Shown here: piece after piece, positions 46,555-59,543 of the stretch
How positions within the stretch are numbered: position 1 is the stretch's first letter
Layout: the number at the start of each line of letters is the position of its first letter
From: Megamerina dolium
Lineage: Eukaryota > Arthropoda > Insecta > Diptera > Megamerinidae
NCBI GenBank assembly: GCA_963854835.1
Contig: OY978525.1
Coordinates: 84,626,833 to 84,690,832 of the forward strand
Reading direction: 5' to 3'
DNA length: 64,000 nt
Notes under the pieces: model-generated
What the model saw: the letters and a program-made list of their open reading frames with translations, nothing else
Told to the model about the DNA's origin: nothing
Database searches by the model: none
Position numbers and translations under genes: made by a program

Positions 46555-49500
46555 ATCATTCACATTTCACAACTACAGCGTGTGCCAAGCAGCTTGACCA
46601 TTGATGGAAAATTGGACAATATGGAATTCATGTTAACCCTGGACACTGGTGCATCACATTCTATAATAAAGAGCGATTTGGTAAAGAGGTTTGAGCCTTT
46701 AATGGGAATAAAATTGCGTACGGCAACGGGAGAGGATGCACAAATTCTGGGTAAGATAAAGAAACGAGTATCTATTGGAAATTACACGTGGGAACATGAA
46801 TTCATTGTGGCTGACATCATCGATGACGTAATAATTGGTGTTGATTTTATGATTGACAACGGATTTACGTTAGATTTAAATCAACGGATACTGCGCTATG
46901 CAAATGTCGAACTACCATTGAACATCGGTTACAAGCGTAGTGGGAACATCAAACGAGTACTGGCATGTCAACGCCAAGAGGTTCCAGCAAAATCAGAAGC
47001 GGTGATATGGGCACAGATGAATGTGGATGATGGGACAGGCAAGTTGTGGCTGGTGGAAGCAGACAAAGAAATAACGAATAAAAACATCATACTTGGTAGG
47101 ACGTTAGTAGAACCTAAAGAAAATGGAATAGTACCGGTGCGAATATTAAATCCAACTAATACATCTACAGTTATGAAGAAAGGAATGGTGATTGGTCATT
47201 GCCAGGAAGTTACTGCCGTAGTAGACTGCGAAAAGGGTTCGTCGATAAAAAGTGGAAGATCAGGAACTGTCAGAGCGGAAATAGAAGCACAGATGGAGGA
47301 ATGGGCAGGTGTGCTTACAAAACAGCAAAAAGAAAAGGCTTTACAACTATTGGAGAAGTACAGTTCAATCTTTTCTTCAAATGGAAAAACTGAAGGACGA
47401 ACAACCATCGTGAAGCATCACATTGACACCGGTGATTCTAGACCAATTCGTCAAACACCACGACAAGTTCCATTGGCCAAAAGAGACGAAGCCATTAAGC
47501 TGATTTCCGATATGCAGAAACAAGGTGTTATTGAACCATCAGCGGTCCATGGAGTTCACCAGTTGTGCTGGTAAAGAAGAAGGATGGAAGTACTCGATTC
47601 TGTGTGGATTACAGAAAGCTAAATGATATTACGAAAAAAGACAGCTATCCACTGCCAAGAATCGATGACACTCTGGACACACTATCTGGTGCGAAGTGGT
47701 TCTCAACTCTTGATTTGCAAAGTGGCTACTGGCAAGTGGAACTTGGTAAGGAAGACAAAGAGAAAACAGCTTTCAGTATTGGCGATGGTCTATGGCAATT
47801 TACAGTCATGCCATTTGGTTTATGCAATGCGCCAGCTACTTTCGAACGTTTGATGGAGCGTGTACTCAGAGGACTACACTGGAAAACGTGCTTGGTGTAC
47901 CTCGATGACATTATTGTGATGGGAAAAGATTTTAACGACCACCTGGAAAAGTTGAAAGAAGTATTTGAGCGTATACAATCAGCAGGGCTTAAACTGAATA
48001 TGAAAAAGTGTTCACTCTTCAGGCAAGAAGTTAAATATCTTGGTCATAAAGTAACAACAGAAGGGGTACATACCGACGAGGAGAAAGTAGCAGCAGTACA
48101 AGAATGGCCTATTCCATCGAATCTTCACGAGTTAAGAAGCTTCCTAGGCTTATGTACCTACTATAGACGATTTGTTCCTGGATTTGCAAACATAGCCAGC
48201 AGTCTGCATGAGTTAACAAGAAAGAACAAACCATTTGTGTGGGGCGAGGACCAACAGAAAGCATTCGAACAACTAAAAGAAAAACTCTGTTCAGCACCAA
48301 TATTAGCGTATCCAGTACCTGGTCAAAAGTTTGTGTTAGACACAGATGCGAGTGGCTATGGAATAGGTGGTGTGCTCTCTCAGATCATAGGTGGGCAAGA
48401 AAAAGTAATATCATACTACAGTAAAATCCTGTCGAAGCCAGAAAGAAACTACTGTGTCACACGAAGAGAGTTGCTCGCAATACTGGAATGTGTAAAGTAT
48501 TTCCATAAATACTTGTACGGTCAGTCATTTCATCTACGAACTGACCACGCAGCGCTAAGGTGGTTATTACAATTTAAAAACCCAGAAGGACAATTGGCGC
48601 GCTGGATTGAAAGGCTGCAGAGTTATCATTTTACCATCGAACATCGTAAAGGAGGACATCACGGCAACGCGGATGCTCTATCTCGTCGTCCTTGCAAAAT
48701 GGAATGTAAACATTGTTCCCGAGTGGAAAGCAAGGAGCACATTGTCGACGTACGACTTACAAATATATTGCCGGAGGAGACATGGACCACCGAACGAGTG
48801 CAAGAAGATCAGCGGAACGACCCAGATCTCGTAAAGATTATGGAATACAAGGAGCAGGGCATACGTCCAGATTGGCAAGAAATGGCTAATGAGAGTCCAA
48901 TAGCAAAGGCATACTGGGCGCAGTGGCAAAGCCTGCACTTACGAGACGGATGTTTATTCCGAACATGGGAAAGTGAAGATGGAAAAATCACTTATGATCT
49001 GCTAGTGGTACCCAAGGCAAGAATAAATGAAGTGATAGCTGAGTATCACAATGCCTCCAGTGGAGGGCATTTGGGAATCACCAAAACCGTCGAGAAAATA
49101 AAGAAACGATTTTATTGGGTTGGATGTCATGACCATGTCGCTGATTGGATTCAGAAGTGTAAACAATGTGCAATGGCCAAAGGTCCCACTAAGAAAAGTC
49201 GTGGTAAGATGCACCAATACACCGTGGGTGCTCCATTTGAGCGAATTGCTATGGACATAGCTGGGCCATTTCCAATAAGCAACGCAGGAAACAAGTATGT
49301 TCTGGTGGTTATAGATTACTTCAGTAAATGGCCTGAAGTATACCCCATTCCAAATCAGGAAGCTAGTACAGTTGCGGATGTATTCGTCAACCAATGGGTT
49401 ACTCGTTTTGGTGTACCGATGGAGTTACACTCAGACCAAGGTCGAAATTTCGAATCAGTTGTATTCCAAGAGATATGCCGTATGCTGGGTATATACAAAA

Positions 49501-50087
49501 CTCGTACAACACCTTTGCATCCACAATCTGATGGCATGGTAGAACGATTTAACCGTACCTTGGAGGAATATTTGAGAAAAGTCGTAGATAAATACCAAAG
49601 AGACTGGGATGTACATATACCAATGTTCCTCATGGCATATCGATGCGCACAACATGATACGACGGCTACTAAACCGGCAATGGCAATTTTTGGAAACGAG
49701 TTAAGACTGCCAGCTGATTTAAAATTTGGAGTTGTAACACCAACGAGATCAACCGAAGGAAATTATACTAGCGAAAAGCGGGAACAGTTGGATGAAGTAC
49801 ATCAGTTCATCAGAGAGCGGTCGCAGATGATAAGCGATAAGATGAAGGCCAGGTATGACTTGAAAGCAAATTCAAAAGGGTTCTATGAAGGAGAGCTTGT
49901 AATGCTTCATAATCCACAACGAAAGAAAGGCCTGTCTCCTAAACTACAGACTCATTGGGAAGGACCATATGAGATTATAGCAAAGATAAATGACGTAGTG
50001 TATCGCATTCAACGTGCCTGGAATGAAAGAGCAAAGTTTAAAGTAGTGCACTTGGAGCGACTTGCGCCATATCGAGGGGAAGTATAA
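46505..50087 (+). pseudogene. Gypsy copy B pol: protease, RT, RNase H, integrase (one frame lesion)
   Basis: The frame is -1 to gag. Protease: LTLDTGASHSIIKSDLV near 46630-46685. The frame runs to a stop at 47574; the RT frame overlaps it and is open from 47535. The conserved sequence just before RT changes frame near 47540-47547, so one base appears to be lost there, a lesion or a sequence error. The RT-integrase frame (47565-50087, 840 codons) is clean: [10 protein letters not shown], catalytic YLDDIIV (~residue 113), RNase H ([14 protein letters not shown], ~250), integrase zinc region ([18 protein letters not shown], ~495), D in MDIAGPF (~563), D in [10 protein letters not shown] (~622), E in SDGMVERFN (~657). 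The end is a GPYEI-type C-terminal domain. The products would copy and insert the element. Confidence 0.9.
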
Positions 50088-50125
50088 AAACTTGTTCGGG
50101 ACGAACAAGGTTAAGAGGAGGGCAG

Positions 50126-50561
50126 TGTAACGAGTATCGATAGTTGATTACTCATCACTATTGTGACTGACTCTATTGGCAGCATCGAAACGAATGTCAA
50201 CAAAAAGAAATAAGCGATAACCAGAACAAGCCAACGAGAAAGGAAGAGAAGAATCTCGATAAAGGAAGATTCTGGGGTGTTGCCAACAGAGTATAAATAG
50301 AGCCAGTGTTGAGAATTGACAATCAATTTGATCCCGAACGTGATTGCGAAAACATTGATACAGAGGCAAAAGTTGCAAGTACATTAGTGTTATTGTAAAT
50401 AGTTGATTGTAAACAGTGTTTATTGTAAATAGAGATTATTAAATAAATTGTTGCTGTATATAGTTGTATAAAATAAGTGTTGCAGTTATCATTAACAGAA
50501 TCCAGTGATCGAACAAGGTAATTCAAATAGAATTAAACGTTCACAGAATAAAAACGTAACA
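50126..50561 (+). repeat. Gypsy copy B 3' LTR
   Basis: 436 bp, nearly identical to the 5' LTR, followed by ATAT. Confidence 0.95.
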
Positions 50562-50565
50562 ATAT

Positions 50566-50944
50566 TATAAAACGTCATTTGATTCATGATATACATATAC
50601 TTTTTTCCATCTAGACATTGTTTATTTAAATAAATATTCTTATATGTTAGAATTATTTTAATTATCATGTTTAGGGAATTTACACTTCATGCCCAAAACA
50701 AAAATTTTCATAGTTGTGCATTTGCTTGTGATACGAGTATATGCACTTGTCTGTAATTTGATCCTTATATCTATATGTATGCATTATTTTGAGTATCGTT
50801 CTCATGTTATTGTACATGTGTTGCCTTGCTATGCATTTTATTTTAAATGGTCAAAGTGATATTAATATTATAAGTATTATTTTTTTTATACGGAATTTTG
50901 TTTTTTGCATTTGTTGTAGTAATATGTATTTTGTGAATGAAAGA
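50566..50944. other. AT-rich stretch, no gene seen
   Basis: Nothing recognised on either strand. Confidence 0.5.
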
Positions 50945-51180
50945 ATATGTGGCACTAATAAACCCCGAAGGGTTATTTGGCCGAGCTTCTCTTCCATTAC
51001 TGTTGTGCGTGGTACATGTTGGACAGTATTAGAAGGGACCTACTTATTTTAGCCGTTTCCGAATGGTAGAACTCTTGCGACATCACTTTTTCTGAGCTTT
51101 GTCACATAGTTCTTTTAGACGCTTTCCATGGCAAATGGTTCCTGCCGGAAGAATTGCCAATTGCTTGCCGACATGGTACT
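50945..51180 (-). mobile_element. SINE copy, body only (5'-truncated)
   Basis: Complement of this stretch matches the body of the SINE at 58971-59326: shared words in the + sense here are gagcttctcttccatt, agaagggacctacttatttt, cttgcgacat and attgcttgccgaca. The tRNA-like head is absent, as in a 5'-truncated copy in reverse orientation. Confidence 0.75.
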
Positions 51181-51429
51181 ATGTATGTATTTTGTTTAGT
51201 CTGGAAATTTAATTCTCGTGTATCAATGTTTTGTATATTTCGTTCTAATGGTTTTATGCATACTCTGTAGAGGTTTAGATCATCGAATTTAGTATTAATT
51301 TAATTTTGGTGGAAAGGTTTTATTAAATTATTGTGGTACTTTCGTTCGATTTGTATAGTCGTTGTTACTGGACTGTTTATGTTTACTATTTCGTAGGATC
51401 CAGTCCAAATCGAACTAAATTTGTTTGTC
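51181..51429. other. Spacer or decayed LTR of the next element
   Basis: AT-rich; might hold the 3' LTR of the decayed gypsy element that follows on the minus strand, but no matching partner was recognised. Confidence 0.35.
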
Positions 51430-54400
51430 CTCGTTTGATTTTTATAATAAAACCTTTTCTCCTACTCTAAAAATTATCGGATGTATGTCCTTGTCGTACT
51501 GTCTGTTGGCATTTTCCAGATTTTCCTTAATTAGTTCGTGTATTTTATATATTAATAATTTATTTTTGTCTTCTGCGTTGTACAATGGTGTTCTTTTAGT
51601 TTTCAGATTTGTTGGCATGTCGGTGTTAAAGCCATATGCTGAAAGGTGTTTGTTTGGTGCTAGTATGTACTGTATTGTTGTGAACATGCATTACTGACGC
51701 CAACCACTGGTCCAAATTTGAACCATCTTCCTTAACGAAGCTCCTAAGATATTACGCTAAGGGTCTGTGACTCCTTTCTAAAAAACCGTTTGCTTGCATG
51801 TATATCTGAGAACAATTTTGATGTTAAATTTGTACCATTATCTGTCATTAAAATTTTTGGTATATTGTAGCGTGTAATAACCTCGTTGTAGGAGGCTTTT
51901 ACTACTGTGATAGATTCTGCATCAGAATGTACTTATTTTTCGATGTGGTTTCTGGGAGAATTCCCACCATGTCCATATAAACCTTTTTAAATGGTCTTGA
52001 AGGCGTGTCAGTCAATATTATTGGCATTTTGGTAAGCCTTGAACTTTTTTTGATTTGGCATTTTTTTTTAAATTGTTTATATAATCTTTAATTTGGTGAC
52101 GCATACCCTTCCATCCGTATTGTCTTCTAATTCTGAAATAAGTTTTCAGCGCACCCTGAAGTCCTTCTAAGAGTGAATCGTGGAAATTACGTATTACCGT
52201 CATTATGTCCTTTTCAACGGTGAGCAGCTCCGCATTTTCGTTTTATGTATTTTCTGCTTCATTATCCAGGTTCTGCTCGTCGTCGGAATTTGCTTCAGGT
52301 TCTTTTGTATTTTTTCTTCAATCTTTTTTCTTGCCACGAGAACGAGTTTTAACCATAGCTACTTCAGGTTTTGGCAGTGGTACTCTGCAGAGTGCGTCTG
52401 CATTGAAATTTCTTTTACCTGGCTTATAAATTATTTCAAATTTCGGATAATTTATGCCTGAAACGTGCCAAACGTAATGTCTGGTCCTTTAGGTTTGCAA
52501 TTCCTCGTAATGGCTGGTGGTCAGTGTAGATTTTGAATGGTCTACCGAGTAGATAAGCTCGATAATTCTTCACAGTCCATACAATGTCCAGGAATTCCTT
52601 TTCAGTGGTGGAATATCTTTTCTCAGTATCACTGAGCGCAAAGGCTAATAGTCTATCTTTTCCAATTTCATCTTGCGAGCATTTGTTGTTAACTCGAAAT
52701 TTATAGAAAATTTATAGCAAGCAAATTGCTTGCTTTAAATCTTCAAAAGCTTTCTGACATTATTCTGTCCATTCAAATTTAAAGTATTTTCTGAGTATTT
52801 TGTTGATGGGCAGTGATACACCAGTCATATTCTCAACAAATTTTCGGAAATAATTTACTAAACCTAAAAATGCCTGAACATCTTTCTTATTCTTTAGTAC
52901 AGGAATATTTTTAACACATTCCACTTTGCCAGGGTCTGGTAAGAACCCTTCCTCAGTGCAAGTTATGTTTACGTAAAAGTTCAAACACTCCGTAAATGCG
53001 ATTCATGTTGTGCCAGGTTTCTACCATAGACAACTATGTCATCCACGATACACGAAACAACATTTTGTTTACCTGCTTATTGATTTCTTCCTTATGCACT
53101 ACTGGTAGCCTGTACTGTCTTTGGTTGATTGGCGCCTAGTCTGTTTTTATTGGTATTGTGTGTTTTATACCTGTGGTGTGAGACAGTTTGTCGCCTTCCA
53201 AGAAAAATAAATCGTGAAATGACTTAAATATGCCTTATATGGATCTCTTTTCGTCGATTTAATTTTAGTCTAGCTTAATTGTTTCTAATATCTTGGTAAC
53301 TTTTTTGTGGTTATCCGTATCCTTAATGTTATTTATTTTATGAGCTATGTCGTATTCTGCATGTTCTAAATGATAAATTTAATTATATTAGTTTTAAGCT
53401 CATTATTTACAATGTACGAATCTGCATTTGTGTTGGGCATACACTGTGTTGTTCGTCACACTGCCCGATGTCTCACCTAAATATATTTCAGGAGATACTT
53501 CCGGTTCCTCTACTATAATTGTTTCAAATTTGTATTTCCTTTAATGGGCACTACCTATAGTTCTCCCAGTTTCTACAACCTCATTGATATGTAGTACTCT
53601 ATTACCCTCGTTCAACGGTTTGAGAGGTAGAGTCATCAAATGCTTATCGAAGAAAATCAGCTTCTCTTTCATGTTATTGATAAGCGATCGATTCCATAAA
53701 TTGTCTCTTCCTAAGATACCATCTGTGGGTATCCCACTCTCTTCAGATATTAAATGAAATTCTAAAATCAAATCTTTCGTCCTCTCGTATTGGACTGCTA
53801 TTCACCCCTAATGTGGTAACAAATCCTCCGAATGCATCACTAAGATTTTTCCTAAAATGTCGCTTCTTACTAACATATTCATCAATTACTGATGACTTTA
53901 TTAAGCTGGTATCTGCCACAGAGGCTACAAGTAAAATGAGTTTTCCATTTTTTGTTTCCTCACACGGAAACTCAATGAACACATCATCTACATCAGAGAC
54001 TCCCAAACAGTAGCTATGTTTGTTATTACTGATTGGGAATGATGGTTCAACAATCTCTCTGGACGCTTGACTTACAACTTCCACCATATTGCTATCTAAC
54101 TAAAAATTTTTTTTTTGCTATCTAACTAGCTGGCCTACTTTTAACAATATTTTAGGGATCCCGGTTTATTGGCCGTACCTGGGCCCCCCGTAGAGTCCCT
54201 GGGTTTTTTCCAACTCTGCGTTTATAACAGTCGGCGATTCTTTGTCCTGGCTTCTTGCAAAATAAGTATTTAGCTTCTGACCTACTTCAATTATCCCCTT
54301 TATGTTCTTGTCTTCCTTTACTATGCCCTATTGTTGGAGTGTTATTCCCCTGGGGCTTTGTATTATTACTAAATGAAGTACAAGACAGATAGAACTGATG

Positions 54401-55704
54401 CCCGTATTTTTTACATTATATGCAATAGCGCATATTTTTTCTCTTAAAACAGTTGTCCCTAGTGTGCTCCTTTTTTCCGCAGAAGGAACAGGTAGGAACC
54501 TTCGTTTGGTCATTTTGAGGATTTACTTTCTTCTTTTGGTACTAATCTGCTTTGAGTAGCACCATATCATTTCTGCTTTGGCGGAATGCCATTATGTTAC
54601 TATGTTACTGGCCTTAGTCTGTTGAACGTTGTTTGAATAGAGTGCTCCCGTATTAAATTGATTGAGCCCTTGCCCCTTTTCGAGCAGAATACCCGTGCCC
54701 GTCTTACCTATCATATGAGTTTTTAGCAATGGGTCTCGAAGGTCTGATATAAAAGATATCCTTGCTTACCTCTCTACTTCCTTTAACAACGTTTGGTCTG
54801 CGATTCCACCGTATCTACTCTTAATACATTGCAAAAACACGTATATCTTCCTGAGGTAGTTGGCGTGCGAATTGTATTTGGTGCGTGAGCAATTCCAGGC
54901 GAACAGACTTCAAATATGTTTTTCGCAGAAGTGTATTCCTCTACATTAGCGAATTTCTTACTTACCACCAAGTTATAAGCATCACCATATAGTCGCTGTT
55001 TTATACAAGCTACGAAATCTTCCAACTCATTGGATTTTATGGATTTTCGTGCTAATTCGCACCCAGTGAGTGCTGGGACTAGTCTACTGATGGGGATTGC
55101 TATTTCGTCAATACGCATTTTTAGCTTTAATTCCGGTTGTACTTGTAACTGTGGCTCTGATTGTGTTATTCGTACTGATGTACGACGACGAAGAGGTGTC
55201 TCTTGTGCTAGGCAGCGTTCTCTTTCGAGATTCCTCACTTTTTCTCTATAAATTTTTCTGAAATACCTTTTTCTTTTAATTTCTTATTTCTGTTAAGGGT
55301 CTTAGTAATCTCTACTTCTGCGTCGGATCACTGTTTTTCGATCTGTGCCTTGATTTGTGTTTCTGCCTCTGCGAGATAGTATTTTTATTTCAAGGCAAGC
55401 TGAAGCTTTTCAGAAGGTCTTTTAATTCGAATAGCGTAGAGTCTAGTTCAATGATTGGTGTCAGTAACCTTCCGTGATGTACTTTTGATTTTATGAGCTG
55501 GAATTGCTCGTATGTGCTGTGTTGCTTAATGAAGCTCCACACAAAGTCTATTGGCTCGGTTATTGCAACGTCTAGTTCTCTTACTAATGATTCATAGGAT
55601 TTATTGTCCCAAAAAGAAACACGGATTATATTGCATTGAACGTTGAATGTAAAACACCTTGTATATACTAGATATTTCGCAAAATCCTACCAGCTGCGCC
55701 AAAA
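51430..55704 (-). pseudogene. Decayed 297/17.6-type Ty3/gypsy element
   Basis: Read on the minus strand from the right. tRNA-Ser-type primer site at 55684-55701. Gag-like sequence at 55238-54783. A degenerate zinc-knuckle region near 54513-54400. Protease region at 54087-53541 (GILGRDNLWNRSL). RT: the connection segment is clear at 52984-52760 (PDPGKVECVKNIPV, FLGLVNYFRKFVE). Integrase zinc region at 52203-52018 (FHDSLLEGLQGALKTYFRIRRQY) and integrase C-terminus at 51687-51442 (IHPIIFRVGEKVLL). Many frame changes and stops: a dead copy. Motifs and the Ser primer site fit the 297/17.6 group. No env remnant was recognised. Confidence 0.78.
55684..55701 (-). other. Primer-binding site, tRNA-Ser type
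   Basis: Complement reads TGGCGCAGCTGGTAGGAT, close to the tRNA-Ser-complementary site of 17.6 and 297 elements (two transposed bases relative to the form I remember). Confidence 0.55.
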
Positions 55705-56436
55705 TGTTGTGTACTATTTTTCAACAACACTTACTAAACACCTAACGGCTAAACTCAAGGATGAAACACACAAACCCTAAGCGCCTAAGTGTCCTTCGGG
55801 ACTATAACACTGGTTAGGTGAAATAATACAGTGTTAATTATACTTGCGTTTTTATGCCTTCACTTTTATTTCTCGTTCTTTTCACTTTGAATTACAATTA
55901 CTTATTTCACTAATACTGGAGGGCCTCGTGGTAAGGAGGTTACAAATGCCTAACGCATCGTCAAGGGTGTCGTCACACCATTGGTATGTGAAGTTCGTAG
56001 CTACTAAACACTTCCCCCTTATGTCTGGCTTGTGCCCACTCTGGAACCACTTTTGCATTTCATCAGAGTGGAGCCCCGTTTATATCTCTTAGATCGACAT
56101 ATTACCTGCGTCCAGGCTCCTCTTTTTATGTTATTAAAGTTTTCTATTTTGACATTACTTCGTTATTCTAGTCGTTGATTGGTAACGCCGTAGTGGAAGC
56201 GCCATGGAAGCCGTTCTCGTTTGCATCGTTTGCGCTGCGGTTACGTTGTCGCTGCCGTAGTTGTTAGTGCCAATGCGTGTATTATCATCATAAGGTGCTG
56301 CTGCTACAATTGCTATTAATGGCACTGATGTTATTGCTGTCGCTGCTGTTTTGGTTCGTTCTCATTCAATATATCGGAGCCACAGTATTATACGAGTTGC
56401 AAACATTCTCACAGCGTCCCATTTCACTTCTGATGA
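55705..56436 (-). repeat. Probable LTR of the decayed gypsy, then unassigned sequence
   Basis: The candidate LTR starts at tgttgtgtactattttt immediately beside the primer site. Its far end could not be fixed because no second LTR was found. Further right the sequence is unassigned; no gene seen. Confidence 0.4.
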
Positions 56437-57440
56437 GCAGATTTCCTGTACCATATTGGTAGGGTATAGCAGGGATCCTAGACCATACTGAATTGCTTTT
56501 CTTTCATCGCTAAATCAAGCACATAGGAAGACCACGTGCTCTGCGTTTTCAACCATATTGGGGCAATTCAAACAATAAGGGATGTCTGCTAGCTGAAAAC
56601 AGTGAAGCTTTTCCAAGAAACATCCGTGACCGCTCAGTATCTGCGTAATATCACCGTGCTTCCTTCTCACCCACTGTTGCAGGTCCGGGATATGCTTGTA
56701 TGGCCTTTGTGTGTTTCTTCACATCTTTTTTACCACTCTGTCATTGATCGCACGCGATCCGTAGTTTTTGCTCTGGAATCGGTTTTACTCCTTGCCGATT
56801 GTATACTCGTAATGCGCTACGTCTATATGCTTGGTCTGCCTCACCCATGTGCGATTTCTTAGCTCCTGTCCATATTGGCGCTGCATAAAATACAATAGAG
56901 TCCGCTACTGCTGAGGGTAGGCGTCTCCGTTCGCCCTGAGGACCACCTATGTTAGGTAGATCCGCACAAGTGTGCGATTAACAGCCACCGCTTTACCGCT
57001 TACTGCAGTAAGATGATGTTTAAAACTCGAGTCAATCCATACTCCCAGTTATTTTAATTCCATCTTGCGACTGTATATTGTGGCCACCGATCGTGAGATT
57101 TATCGTCTTCGTCTGCTTTCGTGCACTTATAAGAACAGCCTCCGTCTTTTGTGCCGTTAACTCTAGTCTAATATTACCCAGCCATCGCTGCACTCTCGCT
57201 GCTGCATCATTACATTTGGCCTCCAAGTGGTCCAGCCGTTTATCTACCACCACCAAGGCAATGTCATCGGCATACCCCACAATGATCGTCTTATCCGGAA
57301 GTTTCAATTTCAAAACTCCGTCGTACATGGGATTTCACAACGTTGGCCACAGGACTGATCCTTGTGGGACACCGCCGGTAAATACGTACTTTTTTGAGCC
57401 TACCTCCATGTCATACTGTAAAATCGGGTTGGTGAAATAA
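56437..57440 (-). pseudogene. R1-type non-LTR retrotransposon fragment
   Basis: Minus-strand reading: GGVPQGSVLWPTLWN near 57380-57335, then 57328-57032 with VGYADDIALVVVDKRL (catalytic YADD) and ELTAQKTEAVLIS. The terminal segment follows, SGHGCFLEKLH ... CLNCPNMVENAEHVVFLC (near 56650-56530), a zinc-binding tail of the R1 clade. Between them frames are broken. The endonuclease and fingers are missing. Confidence 0.8.
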
Positions 57441-57559
57441 CTTCAGATGGTTCGTAGCAAATAGTTTGGTAAGTTCATATTTTCAAGAGATAAAAAGTAT
57501 GTTGGTCCAATTCGCCGAGTTGAATGCGTTTTTATGTCGAGCGTGATGATTGCGCAAAA

Positions 57560-59543
57560 TTTCATTACCATATACGCCGCTTACAGCTTCCTTCGCTGTC
57601 ACCATTCCGGAAACCAAATTGCTTTGAAGGACCCGTGGAAGGACCTGTACTAGCTTCTTGATATGGAATAGGGTATACTTCAAGCAATTTACTGAAGTAA
57701 TTTATAACCACCAGAACATACTTGTTCCCTGCGTTGCTTGTTGGAAATGGTCCAGCTATGTTCATACCAGTTCGCACACACGGTATATTAGTGCTTTTTA
57801 TCTCGACCTTTGGCCATTGCATATTGCACTCTCGAATCCAATCATTACCATGGCATCCAACTCAATAAGATCGCTTCTTTCTCGACGGTTTTGATAATGC
57901 CCAAATGCCCTCCACTGGAAGCAATGTGATACTCAGCTATCACTTCGATTTGTCTTGCCTTGGGTGCCACTAGAAGATCATTGGTGATTTTTCTATCTTC
58001 ACTTTTCCATGCCCGTAATAAACATCTATCTGTCAAGTGCAGGCTTTGCCATTGTTCCCAGTAAGCCTTTGCTATTGGACTCTCATTAGCCATTTCTTGC
58101 CAATCTAGACGTATGCTCTGCTCCTTGTATTACATAATCCTTTCCAATGGAACTCATCGTGGTGGTTGTCGGATTGGTCTAGAATCACCGGTGTCAATGT
58201 GATATTTCATGATTGTTGTTTGTCCACCATTTAATGAAAAGATTGAACTGTACTTCTCCAATGGTTATAACGCTTTTTATTTTTGCTGTTTTATCAGCGC
58301 ACCTGCCCATTCTTTCAAGTGTGCTTTTAAATCTGCTCTAACAGTTCCTGATCTTCCACTTTTCATCGAAGAACCCTTTTCACAATCTACTACTGCAGTA
58401 ACTTCCTGGCAATGACCAATCACCATTCCTTTCTTCACAACTGTAGATGTATTAGTTGCATTTTCTCACCGGTACCATTCTATTCTCTTTAGGTTCCGCT
58501 AATGTTTTTCCAAGTATAATGTTATTTTTTATTTTTTATCTGCTTCCACTACCCATAATTTGCCTGTCCCATCATCCACATTCATCTGTGCCCAAATTCC
58601 GGCTTCTGATTTGACTAGAACCTCTAGGCGTTGACATGTCAGTATTTGCTTGTAACCGATGTTCAATGGTAGCTCGACATTTGCATAGCGTAGTATCCGT
58701 AGATTTAATTCTAACGTAATCCATTGTCAATCATGAAATCAACGCCGATTATTACATCATCGATGATGTCGGCCACAATGAGGTCATGTTCCCACGTTTA
58801 ATTTCCAATCAATACTCGTTTCTTAACCTTACTCAGAATTTGTGCATCCTCACAAAACGTATAATTCGATTACTACTGGATGCTACCAATAATAAGAGCA
58901 ACACTTATTTTTTCCAACTATATACAACAGCAATTTATTTTATCGATACTTTTATTTACAATCACTATTGTGGGTGCCGTAGCTCAGTGGTTAGTGTGTG
59001 TGTGTTGGCCTTCTGATCTGTAGGACGTGGGTTCAATCACCAGCTGAAGCATAAAAAATTTAATATCGAAAATATTTTTCTTTCGGACGGTACCCATTTG
59101 TCGGCAAGCAATAGCAATTCTTCCAACAATAACAATTTGCCATGAAAAGGTTCTAAAAGAACTATGTGATAAAACTCAGAAAAAATTATGTCGCAAGAGT
59201 TGTGCCTATCGGAACCGGCTAAAATAAGTAGGTCCCTTCTAAAAATGTCCAAAATTTAACACACTCGATAGGAATGGAAGAGAAGCTCGGGGCTTATAAG
59301 TGCCACATATTTTTTTTTATATTTTATTTAATGTACTTGCTGCTATCGTGTTGCCGCGATCACTTTCTGAATTGAATAGTCATCTGTAAGAATATTCTCT
59401 TATCATAATCTTTTTTGTTCTCATTCTTTCTTGTTGGCTTTTTCTAGTTATCACCTACTCCTTTTTGTTGACGTTCGGTTCTGCTCCATCAATTTTCGTG
59501 CTATTCGCAATTTATAATAAGTAATCATCGATACTCATTACAA
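57560..59543 (-). pseudogene. Decayed relative of the 34-50 kb gypsy family
   Basis: Minus strand. From right to left: an LTR relic (about 59543-59327 and 58970-58860, split by a SINE), a protease region (58840-58490; the + strand wording matches the antisense of 46600-46900), the segment before RT (58415-58209), then a jump near 58145 to integrase (58093-57565, with LHLTDRCLLRAWKSEDRK and [21 protein letters not shown]). RT and RNase H are absent, a deletion similar in extent to that of copy A but with different breakpoints. Many stops; an old copy. Confidence 0.78.
58971..59326 (+). mobile_element. tRNA-derived SINE inserted in the decayed LTR
   Basis: About 355 bp. The head is tRNA-like: tagctcagtgg (58980-58990) fits the pol III A box, and gggttcaatcac (59029-59040) a slightly degenerate B box, about 50 bp apart as in a tRNA. 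A non-tRNA body (aactctgcgacat-type words, ggctaaaataagtaggtccc) and an AT-rich tail follow. It splits an LTR whose sequence resumes at atgtacttgctgc. A second copy of the body lies at 50945-51180. Confidence 0.75.

Larger units (their letters stand above)
44639..50561 (+). mobile_element. Ty3/gypsy retrotransposon (copy B), full length, mdg3/blastopia-like
   Basis: 5.92 kb with LTRs 44639-45074 and 50126-50561 (436 bp each, one difference noticed, near 44902 versus 50389). It is flanked by ATAT at 44635-44638 and 50562-50565. Layout: LTR, primer site, gag, frameshift signal, protease, RT, RNase H, integrase, polypurine tract (aagaggagggcag, 50112-50125), LTR. No envelope gene. A tRNA-Leu-type primer and env-less structure fit the mdg3/blastopia group. 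Near-identical LTRs show a recent insertion. One apparent frame lesion in pol (near 47545) is the only defect noticed. Confidence 0.96.

Noticed and set aside
47535..47574. A second programmed frameshift between protease and RT of gypsy copy B
   Set aside because: The frame change falls inside the conserved motif just before RT, with no slippery heptamer or strong downstream stem seen. A one-base loss or sequence error is simpler.
55844..56862. Plus-strand ORFs at 55844-56092, 56277-56462 and 56602-56862 as host genes
   Set aside because: They lie over a probable LTR and antisense to the R1-type fragment; the sequences are hydrophobic translations of T-rich DNA without motifs.
58971..59045. 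A functional tRNA gene
   Set aside because: A box is good, but the B box is degenerate, the acceptor stem does not pair, and non-tRNA body sequence repeated elsewhere follows. It is better explained as a SINE head.
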